Positions 26,817-35,571 of a stretch of DNA of 54,666 nt are shown here, one piece after another (the first letter of the stretch is position 1; each line of letters opens with the position of its first letter). Location: assembly GCF_013036045.1 (NCBI RefSeq), contig NZ_WTPX01000016.1, forward strand, positions 1 to 54,666, written 5' to 3'. The position numbers and the translations under genes were made by a program. The DNA is from Alienimonas chondri (GTDB lineage: Bacteria; Planctomycetota; Planctomycetia; Planctomycetales; Planctomycetaceae). The notes under the pieces are model-generated. The model had not been told where the DNA came from. It did no database searches and was given only the letters and a program-made list of their open reading frames with translations.

Positions 26817-27157
26817 ATGCGGTCCTCGCCGCCGTCGTCGGACCGCTCCTGCAGATCGCCGCTCCTCTTGTCTCGGCGTATCTTTGGGCCGAAATGCAGC
26901 ATGACGGCGTACCGAAGTGGATCGGGGCGCTGGGAGCGTTCGTGATCGGCGTCGCGGGTTTGGGAATTGCAGGTTACTTTGCCGTTTGGCTCGGCGTGAT
27001 GCCGTGGAAGAGGGCCGAAGCGGTCCACTTCATCTCGGCGGCGTGGCTTTGCTTTGGTCTCGCCGTCGGCCGACTCTTCGGCGGGGGAGCGGAGGACTTT
27101 TACTTTACGGCTTATCTCGTTTCGCTCGTCAGTTTCTTGGCCCTTCTGTTCCTGTAG
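26813..27157 (+). CDS. small four-helix membrane protein
   Basis: This 114-residue product starts at a GTG overlapping the ACP stop (GTGA). Four hydrophobic segments (about 5-24, 37-60, 72-88, 95-114) fill almost the whole chain, with few charged residues. No known family. Its position between the ACP and a FAD oxidoreductase suggests a membrane subunit of the lipid pathway; that is inference. Confidence 0.75.
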   Translation: MNAVLAAVVGPLLQIAAPLVSAYLWAEMQHDGVPKWIGALGAFVIGVAGLGIAGYFAVWLGVMPWKRAEAVHFISAAWLCFGLAVGRLFGGGAEDFYFTAYLVSLVSFLALLFL

Positions 27158-27164
27158 CGATTGA

Positions 27165-28598
27165 ATGGCCGGCCCCGCTTCTCAATACGATGTGCTGATT
27201 ATCGGCGCCGGCCTCTCCGGCCTCGCCGCGGGGATCCGGCTGGCGCACTATGAAAAGCGGGTGGCGATTCTTGAACGTCACACGACGATCGGCGGGCTGA
27301 ACAGCTTTTATCAGCTCCGCGGGCGTCGGCACGACGTGGGGCTGCACGCGGTCACGAACTTCCGGCCGCCGACGCTCAAACCGCTCGGGCCGTTGGCGAA
27401 GTTGTTGCGGCAACTGCGGATCTCCTGGGACGAGTTCGACCTTGCCCCGCAGTGCGGCAGTCGGGTGGTGATGCCGGGGGCCAGCCTGCGGTTCACCAAC
27501 GATTTCGACCGGCTGCAAAGCGACGTCGCCGAGCGATTCCCCGATCAGATCGACGGGTTCAAACAGCTCGACGCCGCAGCGATGTCGGCGGATACGTTCG
27601 ACGAATCCCGCGAATTCCAGCCCAGCCGGGAGCGGGTGCGGTCCTTGATCACGAACCCTCTGCTGGAGGATCTACTATTCGCTCCCGTGCTGTTTTACGG
27701 CAGCCCCACGCCGCACGATTGCGACTGGCGACAATTCGCCATTCTGTGGCGGGCGTTGTATCGGGAGGGGTTCGGCCGACCGCGGGACGGGGTGAAGCCG
27801 ATTCTGAAGACGCTCACCAAACGCTATAAAGCGTTGGGCGGCGATCTGTGGCTGCGGCACGGGGTGCAGGCCATTCGTTCCAACGGCGGCAAGACCGTCG
27901 GCGTGACGTTGGACGACGGAACGGAGATCGACGCCCCCCACATTCTCTCCTCCGCCGGTCTGCCGCAGACCGCGGCGATGGCCGGCGACGCGGCCGATCT
28001 ACCGACCGACCCGGGGCCGTTGAGCTTCGTGGAGAGCATCAGCGTGCTGGACCGGCCCGCGAGCGAACTGGGGTACGACGACACCGTCACCTTCTATTCC
28101 ACCCGCGACCCCCGGGCCGGCGATCGCTTTCGCTACGCCAATCCTGAAGATCCCTGCGATTTGACCAGCGGCATCGCCTGCTCGCCGGACAATTATCAAT
28201 ACTTCGAAGCGAGCGGCGGGCCGCACGACGAGGGCTGTTTACGCCTGACCGTGCTGGCGAACCCCGAGTATTGGGCGAACCTCGAACCCGATGTTTATAC
28301 GAGAGAAAAGGCGAGGTGGCACGCCGCGGCGTTGGACGCCGGGCGAGACTTCGACGTGTTGCCGGACGTGACCGGCGCCCAGGCCTCGCACGTGCTCGAC
28401 ACGGACGTGTTCACCCCGAAGACGATCACGCGCTTCACCGGACATCCCAACGGGGCGGTGTACGGCTCCGCGACGAAGATCCGCGACGGACGGACCGGGC
28501 TGGACGGGCTGCACGTCATCGGGACGGATCAGGGCTACCTCGGGATTGTGGGGGCGATGCTGTCCGGCGTTTCCATTGCAAACCGACTTCTCACATGA
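27165..28598 (+). CDS. CrtI-like FAD-dependent oxidoreductase (desaturase/isomerase type)
   Basis: The 477-residue product has the N-terminal dinucleotide-binding motif DVLIIGAGLSGLAAG followed by the acidic Glu in ILERH and TIGGLNSF, typical of phytoene-desaturase/carotenoid-isomerase-like amine oxidases. The C-terminal 'GLDGLHVIGTDQGYLGIVGAML' corresponds to the second FAD-binding block. Such enzymes desaturate, saturate or isomerise isoprenoid or acyl chains. Here the context (ketosynthase, ACP, membrane protein) favours an ACP-bound or lipid substrate over phytoene, but this is not provable by reading. It starts at ATG 27165, seven bases after the previous gene. Confidence 0.88.
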   Translation: MAGPASQYDVLIIGAGLSGLAAGIRLAHYEKRVAILERHTTIGGLNSFYQLRGRRHDVGLHAVTNFRPPTLKPLGPLAKLLRQLRISWDEFDLAPQCGSRVVMPGASLRFTNDFDRLQSDVAERFPDQIDGFKQLDAAAMSADTFDESREFQPSRERVRSLITNPLLEDLLFAPVLFYGSPTPHDCDWRQFAILWRALYREGFGRPRDGVKPILKTLTKRYKALGGDLWLRHGVQAIRSNGGKTVGVTLDDGTEIDAPHILSSAGLPQTAAMAGDAADLPTDPGPLSFVESISVLDRPASELGYDDTVTFYSTRDPRAGDRFRYANPEDPCDLTSGIACSPDNYQYFEASGGPHDEGCLRLTVLANPEYWANLEPDVYTREKARWHAAALDAGRDFDVLPDVTGAQASHVLDTDVFTPKTITRFTGHPNGAVYGSATKIRDGRTGLDGLHVIGTDQGYLGIVGAMLSGVSIANRLLT

Positions 28599-28606
28599 CC
28601 CGCTCG

Positions 28607-28626
28607 ACGGAGGGTTTCCGCTCCGT
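28607..28626 (+). terminator. weak hairpin after the CrtI-like gene
   Basis: ACGGAG (28607-28612) pairs with CTCCGT (28621-28626) across an 8-nt loop, followed by TTAG. The stem is short, so the epimerase 78 bp downstream may still be co-transcribed. Confidence 0.3.
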
Positions 28627-28676
28627 TTAGGGTTGGTCCGTTCAACGTCCCCCCTCGCTCCCCGTCGATCGTTTTT

Positions 28677-29639
28677 ATGAAGATTCTCGTCACCGGCGGA
28701 GCCGGCTTTATCGGCTCCCACATCGTCGATGGATTGATCGCGGCGGGGCACACGGCCGTCGCCATCGACGATTTGAGCAGCGGGTTCCGCGAGAATCTGC
28801 CGGCGGACGTGCCGTTGCACGTGGTCGATATTCGGGATGCGGACGCCGTCGCGAAGGTGTTTGAGCTGGAACGGCCGGACCGCGTCTGCCATCAGGCGGC
28901 CCAGATGAGCGTCTCGCGCAGCGTTCGGGAACCCGTGTTCGATGCGGAGACGAACATCGTCGGCCTGTTGAACGTCTGCGAAGCCGCCCGCTCCCACGGC
29001 GTGGACCGGATCACCTTCGCCAGTTCCGGCGGCGCCCTCTATGGCGACGTGACGGAGCCGGCGGACGAGGATCACGCGCAGCTTCCCATCGCCCCGTACG
29101 GGATTACCAAGAAGGCGGGCGAGGATTATCTGCGGTTCTACGCGCTGCAATACGGCCTCACGACGGTCGCGCTGCGGTACAGCAACGTCTACGGCCCGCG
29201 GCAGAACCCGCATGGGGAGGCCGGCGTGGTGGCGATCTTCGCCAAGAACCTGTTGGCGGAACAGCCGATCACCGTGAACGGCGACGGGAAATACGTTCGG
29301 GACTACGTGCACGTCTCGGACGTCGCCGCGGCGAACGTCGCCGCGCTTGTCGGCAGCCAGACGGGGGGCGACCTGTCGGAGGGTTTCAGCGCGTTCAACG
29401 TCGGCACCGCGGTCGGCAAGGACGTGAACGAACTCGCCGAGTCCGTGATTCAAGGCGTGAAAGCGACGCGGCCGGGACTCTCCCCGCCGGCGCCGACGCA
29501 CGGCCCGGCGCGCGACGGCGACTTGCGCAGCAGCATCATTTCGCCGGCGAAGGGCAAGACCGGGCTGGGATGGGAACCGCGCGTCGCCTTCGACGACGGT
29601 ATCCGCGGCACCGTCGAGTGGTTTGCCGAAAACGCCTGA
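28677..29639 (+). CDS. GalE-like NAD-dependent sugar-nucleotide epimerase
   Basis: The 320-residue product is an extended SDR with TGGAGFIG at residues 6-13, a hydroxyl-binding Asp in AIDDLSSG, the catalytic Ser in ASSGGALYG, and Tyr141-x3-Lys145 in YGITK. 'RYSNVYGPRQNP' and the C-terminal region fit UDP-hexose 4-epimerases. It could supply a sugar for a glycolipid made by the preceding lipid operon or simply serve surface polysaccharide. It starts at ATG 28677. It is only a distant relative of the epimerase at 4034: both share the Rossmann motif, but the central regions differ. Confidence 0.88.
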   Translation: MKILVTGGAGFIGSHIVDGLIAAGHTAVAIDDLSSGFRENLPADVPLHVVDIRDADAVAKVFELERPDRVCHQAAQMSVSRSVREPVFDAETNIVGLLNVCEAARSHGVDRITFASSGGALYGDVTEPADEDHAQLPIAPYGITKKAGEDYLRFYALQYGLTTVALRYSNVYGPRQNPHGEAGVVAIFAKNLLAEQPITVNGDGKYVRDYVHVSDVAAANVAALVGSQTGGDLSEGFSAFNVGTAVGKDVNELAESVIQGVKATRPGLSPPAPTHGPARDGDLRSSIISPAKGKTGLGWEPRVAFDDGIRGTVEWFAENA

Positions 29640-29648
29640 GCGTCGCCC

Positions 29649-30179
29649 TCAGTTGTCGAGGCTCGGCCAGGCCGCCTTGTTGCTGCACGACTCGCGGCTG
29701 ATGTCGGAATCCGGGAACTCGTCTTCGAAACGTTCCTCAAACGCTTGGAAGGAGATGTACGTCATTTCCTCGCATTCGAAGTCGCACAGACCGTTTTCCG
29801 GGGCGAGGTTTACGGCGTCGTAGTACCGCTTCCCGCACGCCACGATGAAGCCACGGCAGTAGAGGAATCCGTCGTCGGAGCCGTCCGTCACCGCCTGAAT
29901 CTCCTCGCGGTCGATGTCGTATAGCTTGCGTTCAAGAATGCGATCGAAGGCAATTAGATCCTCCTTCGAGAGGCCTTCCAGCTCCTTCGTCAGCGCTGCG
30001 AGAAACGTGGACTCGTCGGCGATCATGCCGAGGTCGTCGTCGTCGAAATAGCGCTCGACGAAGGCGTCTCGCTTCGTCTCGTCGCCGATGGCGTCTTCCA
30101 GCGCCCGCTGAAACGCAGCATTCTCCGGCGAGGACTTCCAGGCCGCGTCGATCATCTGCCAGAAACGATCTTCGTTCAT
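29649..30179 (-). CDS. DUF4240-domain protein
   Basis: This acidic 176-residue protein begins MNEDRFWQMIDAAW, the signature of the DUF4240 family, and continues with repeated Asp/Glu-rich helices. Family members are intracellular, widespread and of unknown function, often associated with molecular-interaction modules. It starts at ATG 30179 and is divergent from the DUF72 gene. No signal peptide or membrane helix. Confidence 0.75.
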   Translation of the reverse strand: MNEDRFWQMIDAAWKSSPENAAFQRALEDAIGDETKRDAFVERYFDDDDLGMIADESTFLAALTKELEGLSKEDLIAFDRILERKLYDIDREEIQAVTDGSDDGFLYCRGFIVACGKRYYDAVNLAPENGLCDFECEEMTYISFQAFEERFEDEFPDSDISRESCSNKAAWPSLDN

Positions 30180-30299
30180 CGACTTGGCTCAAGCGTGGGG
30201 AGGGAACGGAGGAGTTCTTTCAAGGAAGATATCGTCGCCGTGCGTTCGCTGCGCCGATGATATGCTCCGGTTGACCGACAGCAGGAGCGACGAGACGGA

Positions 30300-31124
30300 A
30301 TGCGGTGGCGACTGGGAACGACCGGCTATTTCAACCGGGGCTGGCGGGGACCGTTCTTCCCGCCGGGCCTGCCGCAATCGAAGTGGCTCTCGTATTACGC
30401 GACCCGGTTCGACGCGATTGAGTTGAACACCACGTTTCACGCGCTGCCGACGCGGGATCGGGTGCGCAGCTGGGCGGATAAGACGCCGGCAGAGTTTCGC
30501 TTCAGCCTGAAAGCGCCGAGGGCGGTCACGCACGACGCTGATCTGCGTCATGCCGGGGGGCCGCTGTCGGAGTTTCTGGACGTGGCCTCGGAATTAGGGG
30601 CCAAACTCGGCGTGGTCCTGTTGCAGTTCGGCCCGCATCACGGGGTCCACGAGCTGCCGGCGCTGGATCGGTTGCTGGGCACGCTGTCGACGCGGTCGCC
30701 GTCGACCCTGAGATGCGCGGTCGAGTTTCGTGACGCCTCTTGGCTCACTCCCGAAACGTACCGCGTGCTGCGGGTGCACGGCGTTGCGTTGGTCGCTTCA
30801 GACCTCGACGAGCTGCCCGCGGCGGCGGGCATCGTGCCGACCGCGGACTTCCTCTACGTCCGATTGCTCGGCAAGCACGGTCGATTCGAGACGGACGACC
30901 ATGAACTGTTCGACCCCACCCCGAGGCTGACATGGTGGCGCGACCGACTGCGCCGCGCGATCGCTTCGCCGCAGTTCGGCGGGAGCGGGCCGGCGGTGAT
31001 CTGGACGCTCAGCAACAATGATTTCGCGGGGCACGCCCCGGCGACGCTCAGACGGTTCGCCAAGCTGGCGGGGGCCGATCTGCCCGGCGATGCGGTGAAG
31101 GAGCAGGCGGGACTATTCGAATGA
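30300..31124 (+). CDS. DUF72 (YecE-like) protein
   Basis: This 274-residue protein matches the DUF72/YecE TIM-barrel family. Typical features are the N-terminal LGTTGYFNRGWRGPFFPPG, then the segments 'FDAIELNTTFHALPTRDRV', 'FRFSLKAPRAVTH' and 'LGVVLLQFGPH'. 'CAVEFRDASWL' and the later 'FLYVRLLG' are also conserved. The family has no proven biochemical activity; some members sit near Fe-S or radical genes. It starts at ATG 30300. Confidence 0.88.
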   Translation: MRWRLGTTGYFNRGWRGPFFPPGLPQSKWLSYYATRFDAIELNTTFHALPTRDRVRSWADKTPAEFRFSLKAPRAVTHDADLRHAGGPLSEFLDVASELGAKLGVVLLQFGPHHGVHELPALDRLLGTLSTRSPSTLRCAVEFRDASWLTPETYRVLRVHGVALVASDLDELPAAAGIVPTADFLYVRLLGKHGRFETDDHELFDPTPRLTWWRDRLRRAIASPQFGGSGPAVIWTLSNNDFAGHAPATLRRFAKLAGADLPGDAVKEQAGLFE

Positions 31125-31179
31125 TTGAATCGGAGACTCCGCCGCGCGCGAAGGGTGCGGATCGGCGGGCCGGCGACCG

Positions 31180-32175
31180 ATGCAAACAAAACGATTCTTC
31201 CGTCTGTCCGTCCGGACCGCCGCTGTGCTGCGCCTCCCTCGCCGATTGCTGTTCTCCGCCGCGGCGATCCTCGCCGTCTCGGCCTCCGTTCCCGCGGCGA
31301 CCGCCCAGGGCGTGGTGCCCGGCAGCGGCAAGCTGCTGACGCGGGCGCTCGACGATTTCGAGGCGGAAGACTGGCAGTGGGTTCCGAACGGCCCGAAGTC
31401 GTCCAACGAAGACGATAACCAGCGGCGGACCCCCGCCGGCCACAGCTCGAACGGCTTCTGGGCGGAGTCCATGAAGCGGGGGATGCCGGACCATATCCTC
31501 CGCATTCCGACTCCGCCGAACGGTCTGCCCGGCAGCAAAGGGAGCCTGCTGATTTGCACGCTGAACAGCGGCATCCCCGGTCGGACGAGTTACGAGCCGA
31601 TGCAGGACGACCTGATCCTGAACTGCTCTCAAAAGGTCGGTCAGATTCCCGTGGGGCGTTCGCCGAACTTCACCGTGCGGGTTTGGATGCCGGCGTGGGA
31701 AGACTGGAGCAACTACAAGGGCAGCCACTTCGGCATCCGCGGCGCCTGTCGCACCACCACGACGGAACAGAAGGGCAAGTTCATCTTCACGCGGAACGTG
31801 ACCACGACCGAGCCCTACTGGCCCGGCTTCTTCGTGCAATACATGCCCCGCGGCATGGACGATCGCAGCGAACCCTGCGCCGCCTGGATCGTCCGGGGCA
31901 ACAATCAGGGGAACGATTATCGCGGCCCGGTCATTAATAAACCGGGCTGGTGGACCGTCGGCATGAGCTTCACCCCGGACGGCCGCGTTCATTATTACTT
32001 GTCCGAGGGCGTGGACGAATTGACCGTCTCCGACCATGTGGGCAGCGCTTTGCCCTACGGATACCGCTGCGAGCAGTTCGTGACGCTGTTCTTCAACTCC
32101 CTCAGCAAGAACGACGGCCGGGAGTGGGGCACGCCGTTCGTCGTGGACGACCCGAAGGTCTACTCGCTTTATTGA
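31180..32175 (+). CDS. secreted protein, unknown function
   Basis: This 331-residue product begins with a long basic N-region (about 25 residues) and hydrophobic signal ending Ala-Thr-Ala-Gln near residue 43. The mature part is Trp-, Asn- and Gly-rich and looks like a beta-sandwich (segments 'NFTVRVWMPAWEDWSNYKGSHFG', 'WWTVGMSFTPDGRVHYYLSEG'), similar in character to the secreted proteins common in planctomycetes. No catalytic motif is visible. It starts at ATG 31180. A strong terminator follows. Confidence 0.68.
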   Translation: MQTKRFFRLSVRTAAVLRLPRRLLFSAAAILAVSASVPAATAQGVVPGSGKLLTRALDDFEAEDWQWVPNGPKSSNEDDNQRRTPAGHSSNGFWAESMKRGMPDHILRIPTPPNGLPGSKGSLLICTLNSGIPGRTSYEPMQDDLILNCSQKVGQIPVGRSPNFTVRVWMPAWEDWSNYKGSHFGIRGACRTTTTEQKGKFIFTRNVTTTEPYWPGFFVQYMPRGMDDRSEPCAAWIVRGNNQGNDYRGPVINKPGWWTVGMSFTPDGRVHYYLSEGVDELTVSDHVGSALPYGYRCEQFVTLFFNSLSKNDGREWGTPFVVDDPKVYSLY

Positions 32176-32215
32176 TCCGATTCGGTTTGAAACCGATCCG
32201 CCGATCGAACGATGA

Positions 32216-32249
32216 ACGCGGCCGGGGGCTATGTCTCCGGCCGCGTTTT
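32216..32249 (+). terminator. intrinsic terminator overlapping the fxsA stop codon
   Basis: ACGCGGCCGG (32216-32225) pairs perfectly with CCGGCCGCGT (32237-32246) across an 11-nt loop, followed by TTTT. It terminates the plus-strand secreted-protein gene, but the stop codon of the convergent fxsA gene (32229-32231) lies inside its loop, so the same DNA is both terminator and coding end. Confidence 0.8.
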
Positions 32250-32705
32250 ATCGTCGTCTGCGGAGTCCGCGTCGATGCGATTCGGCTCCACCACGACGAC
32301 GTCGGGTCGCGACTGAGGCGGGACGAAGGAGGCGACGGACATGGAGACCCGGCCGCGTAGATAGCCGGCGGCCAGTCGTTTGATCTGCCGACGCAGGCCC
32401 GGAATCAACAAGCTGAAGCCCGCGACGTCCGTCAGGAGTCCCGGGGTGAGCAGGAACGCCCCCGCGATCAAAATTAAGACGCCGTCGATGGCGGCGTCGG
32501 CGGGCATTTTGCCGGCCGCGGCGTCCGCCCGCAGCCGACGCCACGTCGCGGCGCCCTGATACTTCGCCAACGCCGCCCCGGCCATCCCGGTGGCGACGAT
32601 CAAGGCGATCTCCGTCCAGACGCCGATATATCCGGCCAGCCAATACAGCAGCGCCAGCTCCACAGCGGGAACGACGACGAACAGGAGTGCGAGGCGAGCC
32701 AACAT
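32229..32705 (-). CDS. fxsA: FxsA-family membrane protein
   Basis: FxsA is an inner-membrane protein that can counteract phage T7 exclusion by the F plasmid; its general role is unknown. The 158-residue product shows the family's first helix (residues 3-22, FVVVPAVELALLYWLAG), the 'TEIALIVATGMAGAALA' helix, and 'LTPGLLTDVAGFSLLIPGLR', the most conserved FxsA block. The charged, Asp/Arg-rich C-terminus is cytoplasmic. It starts at ATG 32705, eight bases after the GH63-like gene ends. Confidence 0.88.
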   Translation of the reverse strand: MLARLALLFVVVPAVELALLYWLAGYIGVWTEIALIVATGMAGAALAKYQGAATWRRLRADAAAGKMPADAAIDGVLILIAGAFLLTPGLLTDVAGFSLLIPGLRRQIKRLAAGYLRGRVSMSVASFVPPQSRPDVVVVEPNRIDADSADDDKTRPET

Positions 32706-32713
32706 CGAAGCGA

Positions 32714-35431
32714 TCAGCCTTCCATCCCGGGGCCAAGGTCGTCGGTCTCAGCGCGACCGCCCACGTGTTCGAGCATGAACCCGGCCAGCGCCGTCCAACC
32801 GGTTTGATGGCTGGCGCCGCAGCCGCGACCGTTGTCGCCGTCGAAGTATTCATAAAAGAGGATGAGATCCTGCCACGCGGGATCGTCAGCGTAGCACGCA
32901 TCTTCGCCGTGGCAGGGGCGGCGACCGTTCTCGTCCGGTTGAAACAAGGAGATCAACCGGCGTTCTAAATCTTGGGCGACCTCCGCGAGGTTCATCATCG
33001 TGCCGCTGCTGGTCGGGCACTCGACTTTCAAGTCGTCGCCGTAATACCGATGGAAGCGTTGCAGGGCCTCGATCAGCAGGAAGTTGAGCGGGAACCAGAC
33101 CGGCCCGCGCCAATTGCTGTTGCCGCCGAACATGGAGGTGCGGCTCTCCGCCGGCGTATAGCGGACCTCGTGCGTCGTGCCGTCCAACTTGAAGACGTAC
33201 GGATTCTCGTCGTAAATCTTGGACATGCTCCGCACGCCGTACGGGCTGAGAAACTCCTTCTCGTCCAGCACGTAGGCGAGAATGCGTTCGAGCTTCTCGC
33301 GGGTCGGGACGCTCAGCAGTCGCAGGCCATGTTCGCCCTCCCCGGACTCCTGCTCCATATAGGCCAGGCCGACGAGCATTTCCTGGCGGTTCTTCAGGAA
33401 CCATCGCATCCGTTTGCGGAAATTCGGCAACCGGTCGATCACCGCGTCCTCCAACACGTCGACCGTAAACAGCGGGATAATGCCGACCATGCTGCGCAAC
33501 TTCATGGTGAAGGCCCGTTCGCCGCAGATGAGACGGTCGTAATAGAAGCCGTCCTCCTCGTCCCACAGGCCGGACCCGCCGGCCGTGTTCATCGCGTGGC
33601 CGATGGCGATGTAGTGCTCGAAAAACTTACTGGCGACGTCGGCGTAGACGGGGTCCTCGCTCGCGAGTTCGAATGCGATCGACAGCATCGAGGCGCAATA
33701 AAACGCCATCCAGGCGGTGCCGTCCGCCTGTTCCAGGTGGCCGCCCTCCGGCAGGTTCTTGGATCGATCGAACACGCCGATATTGTCCAGCCCCAGGAAC
33801 CCCCCGCCGAAGACGTTCCGGCCGGTCGGGTCTTTGCGGTTCACCCACCAGGTGAAGTTCATTAGCAATTTTTGGAACGACCGGGCGAGAAACGCGCGGT
33901 CGCGTTTGCCGGGTTCGCCGCTCATTTGATAGACCCGCCACACCGCCCACGCATGGACCGGCGGATTCACGTCGCTGAAGTTCCATTCATAGGCCGGGAT
34001 CTGTCCGTTGGGGTGCATATACCACTCCCGCAGGAACAAAATCAGTTGGTCGCGGGCGAAGAACGGGTCCAGCTTGGCGAAGGCGACGCAGTGAAACGCG
34101 GTATCCCACGCGGCGAACCACGGGTACTCCCATGCGTCCGGCATCGTCAAAATGTCGCGACTAAAGAGGTGTTTCCACTCGCTGTTGCGGCCGACCTTCC
34201 GCTTCTCCGCGGGAGCCGGTTGAGCGGGGTCGCCTTCGAGCCAGTCCTTCACAACGTAATAATAGAACTGCTTCGTCCAAATCAGCCCGGCATCCGCCTG
34301 GCGGCAGATCAAGCGATCCTGCCGCTTCATCCCGGCAGGATATTTTGCGTCGTAGAAGTCGTCCGCCTCCGCTTTGCGGCGATCGAAAAGCTCTGAGAAC
34401 GTCGGGCCGAACGGTTCCTCCGTCGACTCCGTGACGTTCGAGAGCCGCAACTCCACGACGGCCTCGCCGCCCTTTTTGACGCGAAGCTTGTAGTGCGCCC
34501 CCGCTTTGGTGCCGGCTCGCTTTCGCTTCACGACGCCTTTTTCGGCGTGGACGATCAGGCGATGGAAAGCGTCTTTGCAATACGGATCCGGGTTGTCCGC
34601 GTTGAACAGGGCAGCCCGGTTCGTTTCGTTGTCCGTGAACAGCCAGCGGGGCTTTTTGTCGCGCGGACCGGGGCCGGCCCAGAAATTGAACGGTTCCAGG
34701 CTGGCGTGATCCGTCCGCAGGCAACCGGCTTGGCGATCCAGCCGAATTTCAGGCTGCGGCCAGGCCCCTTCCTGGCCGTCGCGGCCCCAACTCCAGGTAT
34801 TGCGGAACCAAAGCTGGGGGATGAGATGCAGCGTATTGAGCGGCCCGTGATTCGTGATCGTCAGCCGAATCAGGATGTCGTTCGGGCTGCCCTTCACGTA
34901 CTCCGCCTGGACGTCCCAGTGGCCGTCGTCGAATGCGGAAGTGTCGGTCAGTTCGTATTCGGGGACGTCCCTGCCGCGACGGCCGTTCTCCTCCAACAGT
35001 TCTCGATAGGGAAACGCCGCGTGCGGATACTTATAAAGCGCCTTGCAGTAGGACCCGGTCGGCGTCGCGTCTAAATAATAATAACACTCTTTCACGTCCT
35101 CGCCGTGGTTTCCCTCGCGGCCGTCGAGACCGAAGAGGCGTTCTTTCAGAATGCCGTCCTGGCCGTTCCATAACGCGAGACTGAAGCAGAGCCGGCATTC
35201 CCGGTCGGTAAATCCCAGCAGGCCGTCCTCGCCCCAACGATAGGCCCGGCTGCGAGCGTGGTCGTGGGGGAGATACTTCCAGGCGCTGCTGTCCGCCGAG
35301 TAATCCTCGCGAACGGTGCCCCACTGACGCTCCGACAGGTACGGACCCCAGCGCTGCCAATTGCTGCCGGGGACGCGGGCGACTGCGGCGGAAAGCCGTT
35401 GTTGTTCGACGGTGGAGCCGCTGGGCTGCAT
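32714..35431 (-). CDS. GH63/MGH1-like glycoside hydrolase
   Basis: This 905-residue protein resembles the MGH1-like branch of GH63 (mannosylglycerate- and glucosylglycerate-type hydrolases). Evidence includes 'WYMHPNGQIPAYEWNFSD', 'WFAAWDTAFHCVAF', 'WDEEDGFYYD' and 'WRGPVWFPLNFLL', all part of an (alpha/alpha)6 barrel with a preceding beta-domain. The chosen ATG 35431 gives MQPSGSTVEQQ; an upstream extension of 36 residues is possible. No signal peptide, so probably cytoplasmic, perhaps hydrolysing a compatible-solute glycoside. Substrate cannot be assigned. Confidence 0.85.
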   Translation of the reverse strand: MQPSGSTVEQQRLSAAVARVPGSNWQRWGPYLSERQWGTVREDYSADSSAWKYLPHDHARSRAYRWGEDGLLGFTDRECRLCFSLALWNGQDGILKERLFGLDGREGNHGEDVKECYYYLDATPTGSYCKALYKYPHAAFPYRELLEENGRRGRDVPEYELTDTSAFDDGHWDVQAEYVKGSPNDILIRLTITNHGPLNTLHLIPQLWFRNTWSWGRDGQEGAWPQPEIRLDRQAGCLRTDHASLEPFNFWAGPGPRDKKPRWLFTDNETNRAALFNADNPDPYCKDAFHRLIVHAEKGVVKRKRAGTKAGAHYKLRVKKGGEAVVELRLSNVTESTEEPFGPTFSELFDRRKAEADDFYDAKYPAGMKRQDRLICRQADAGLIWTKQFYYYVVKDWLEGDPAQPAPAEKRKVGRNSEWKHLFSRDILTMPDAWEYPWFAAWDTAFHCVAFAKLDPFFARDQLILFLREWYMHPNGQIPAYEWNFSDVNPPVHAWAVWRVYQMSGEPGKRDRAFLARSFQKLLMNFTWWVNRKDPTGRNVFGGGFLGLDNIGVFDRSKNLPEGGHLEQADGTAWMAFYCASMLSIAFELASEDPVYADVASKFFEHYIAIGHAMNTAGGSGLWDEEDGFYYDRLICGERAFTMKLRSMVGIIPLFTVDVLEDAVIDRLPNFRKRMRWFLKNRQEMLVGLAYMEQESGEGEHGLRLLSVPTREKLERILAYVLDEKEFLSPYGVRSMSKIYDENPYVFKLDGTTHEVRYTPAESRTSMFGGNSNWRGPVWFPLNFLLIEALQRFHRYYGDDLKVECPTSSGTMMNLAEVAQDLERRLISLFQPDENGRRPCHGEDACYADDPAWQDLILFYEYFDGDNGRGCGASHQTGWTALAGFMLEHVGGRAETDDLGPGMEG

Positions 35432-35571
35432 ACGGGACGGGTGGTGGGAGCGAACGTGGCGTCGGGGGGCGGCGAGGCGGCGGGAATGGTATCCCCCGCC
35501 GGCGCGTTCCCGAACCGCTCCGGCCTTCGGCTGCGTCACGACAGAGCGAGACCGCCGCGAACTTGTCCCGT

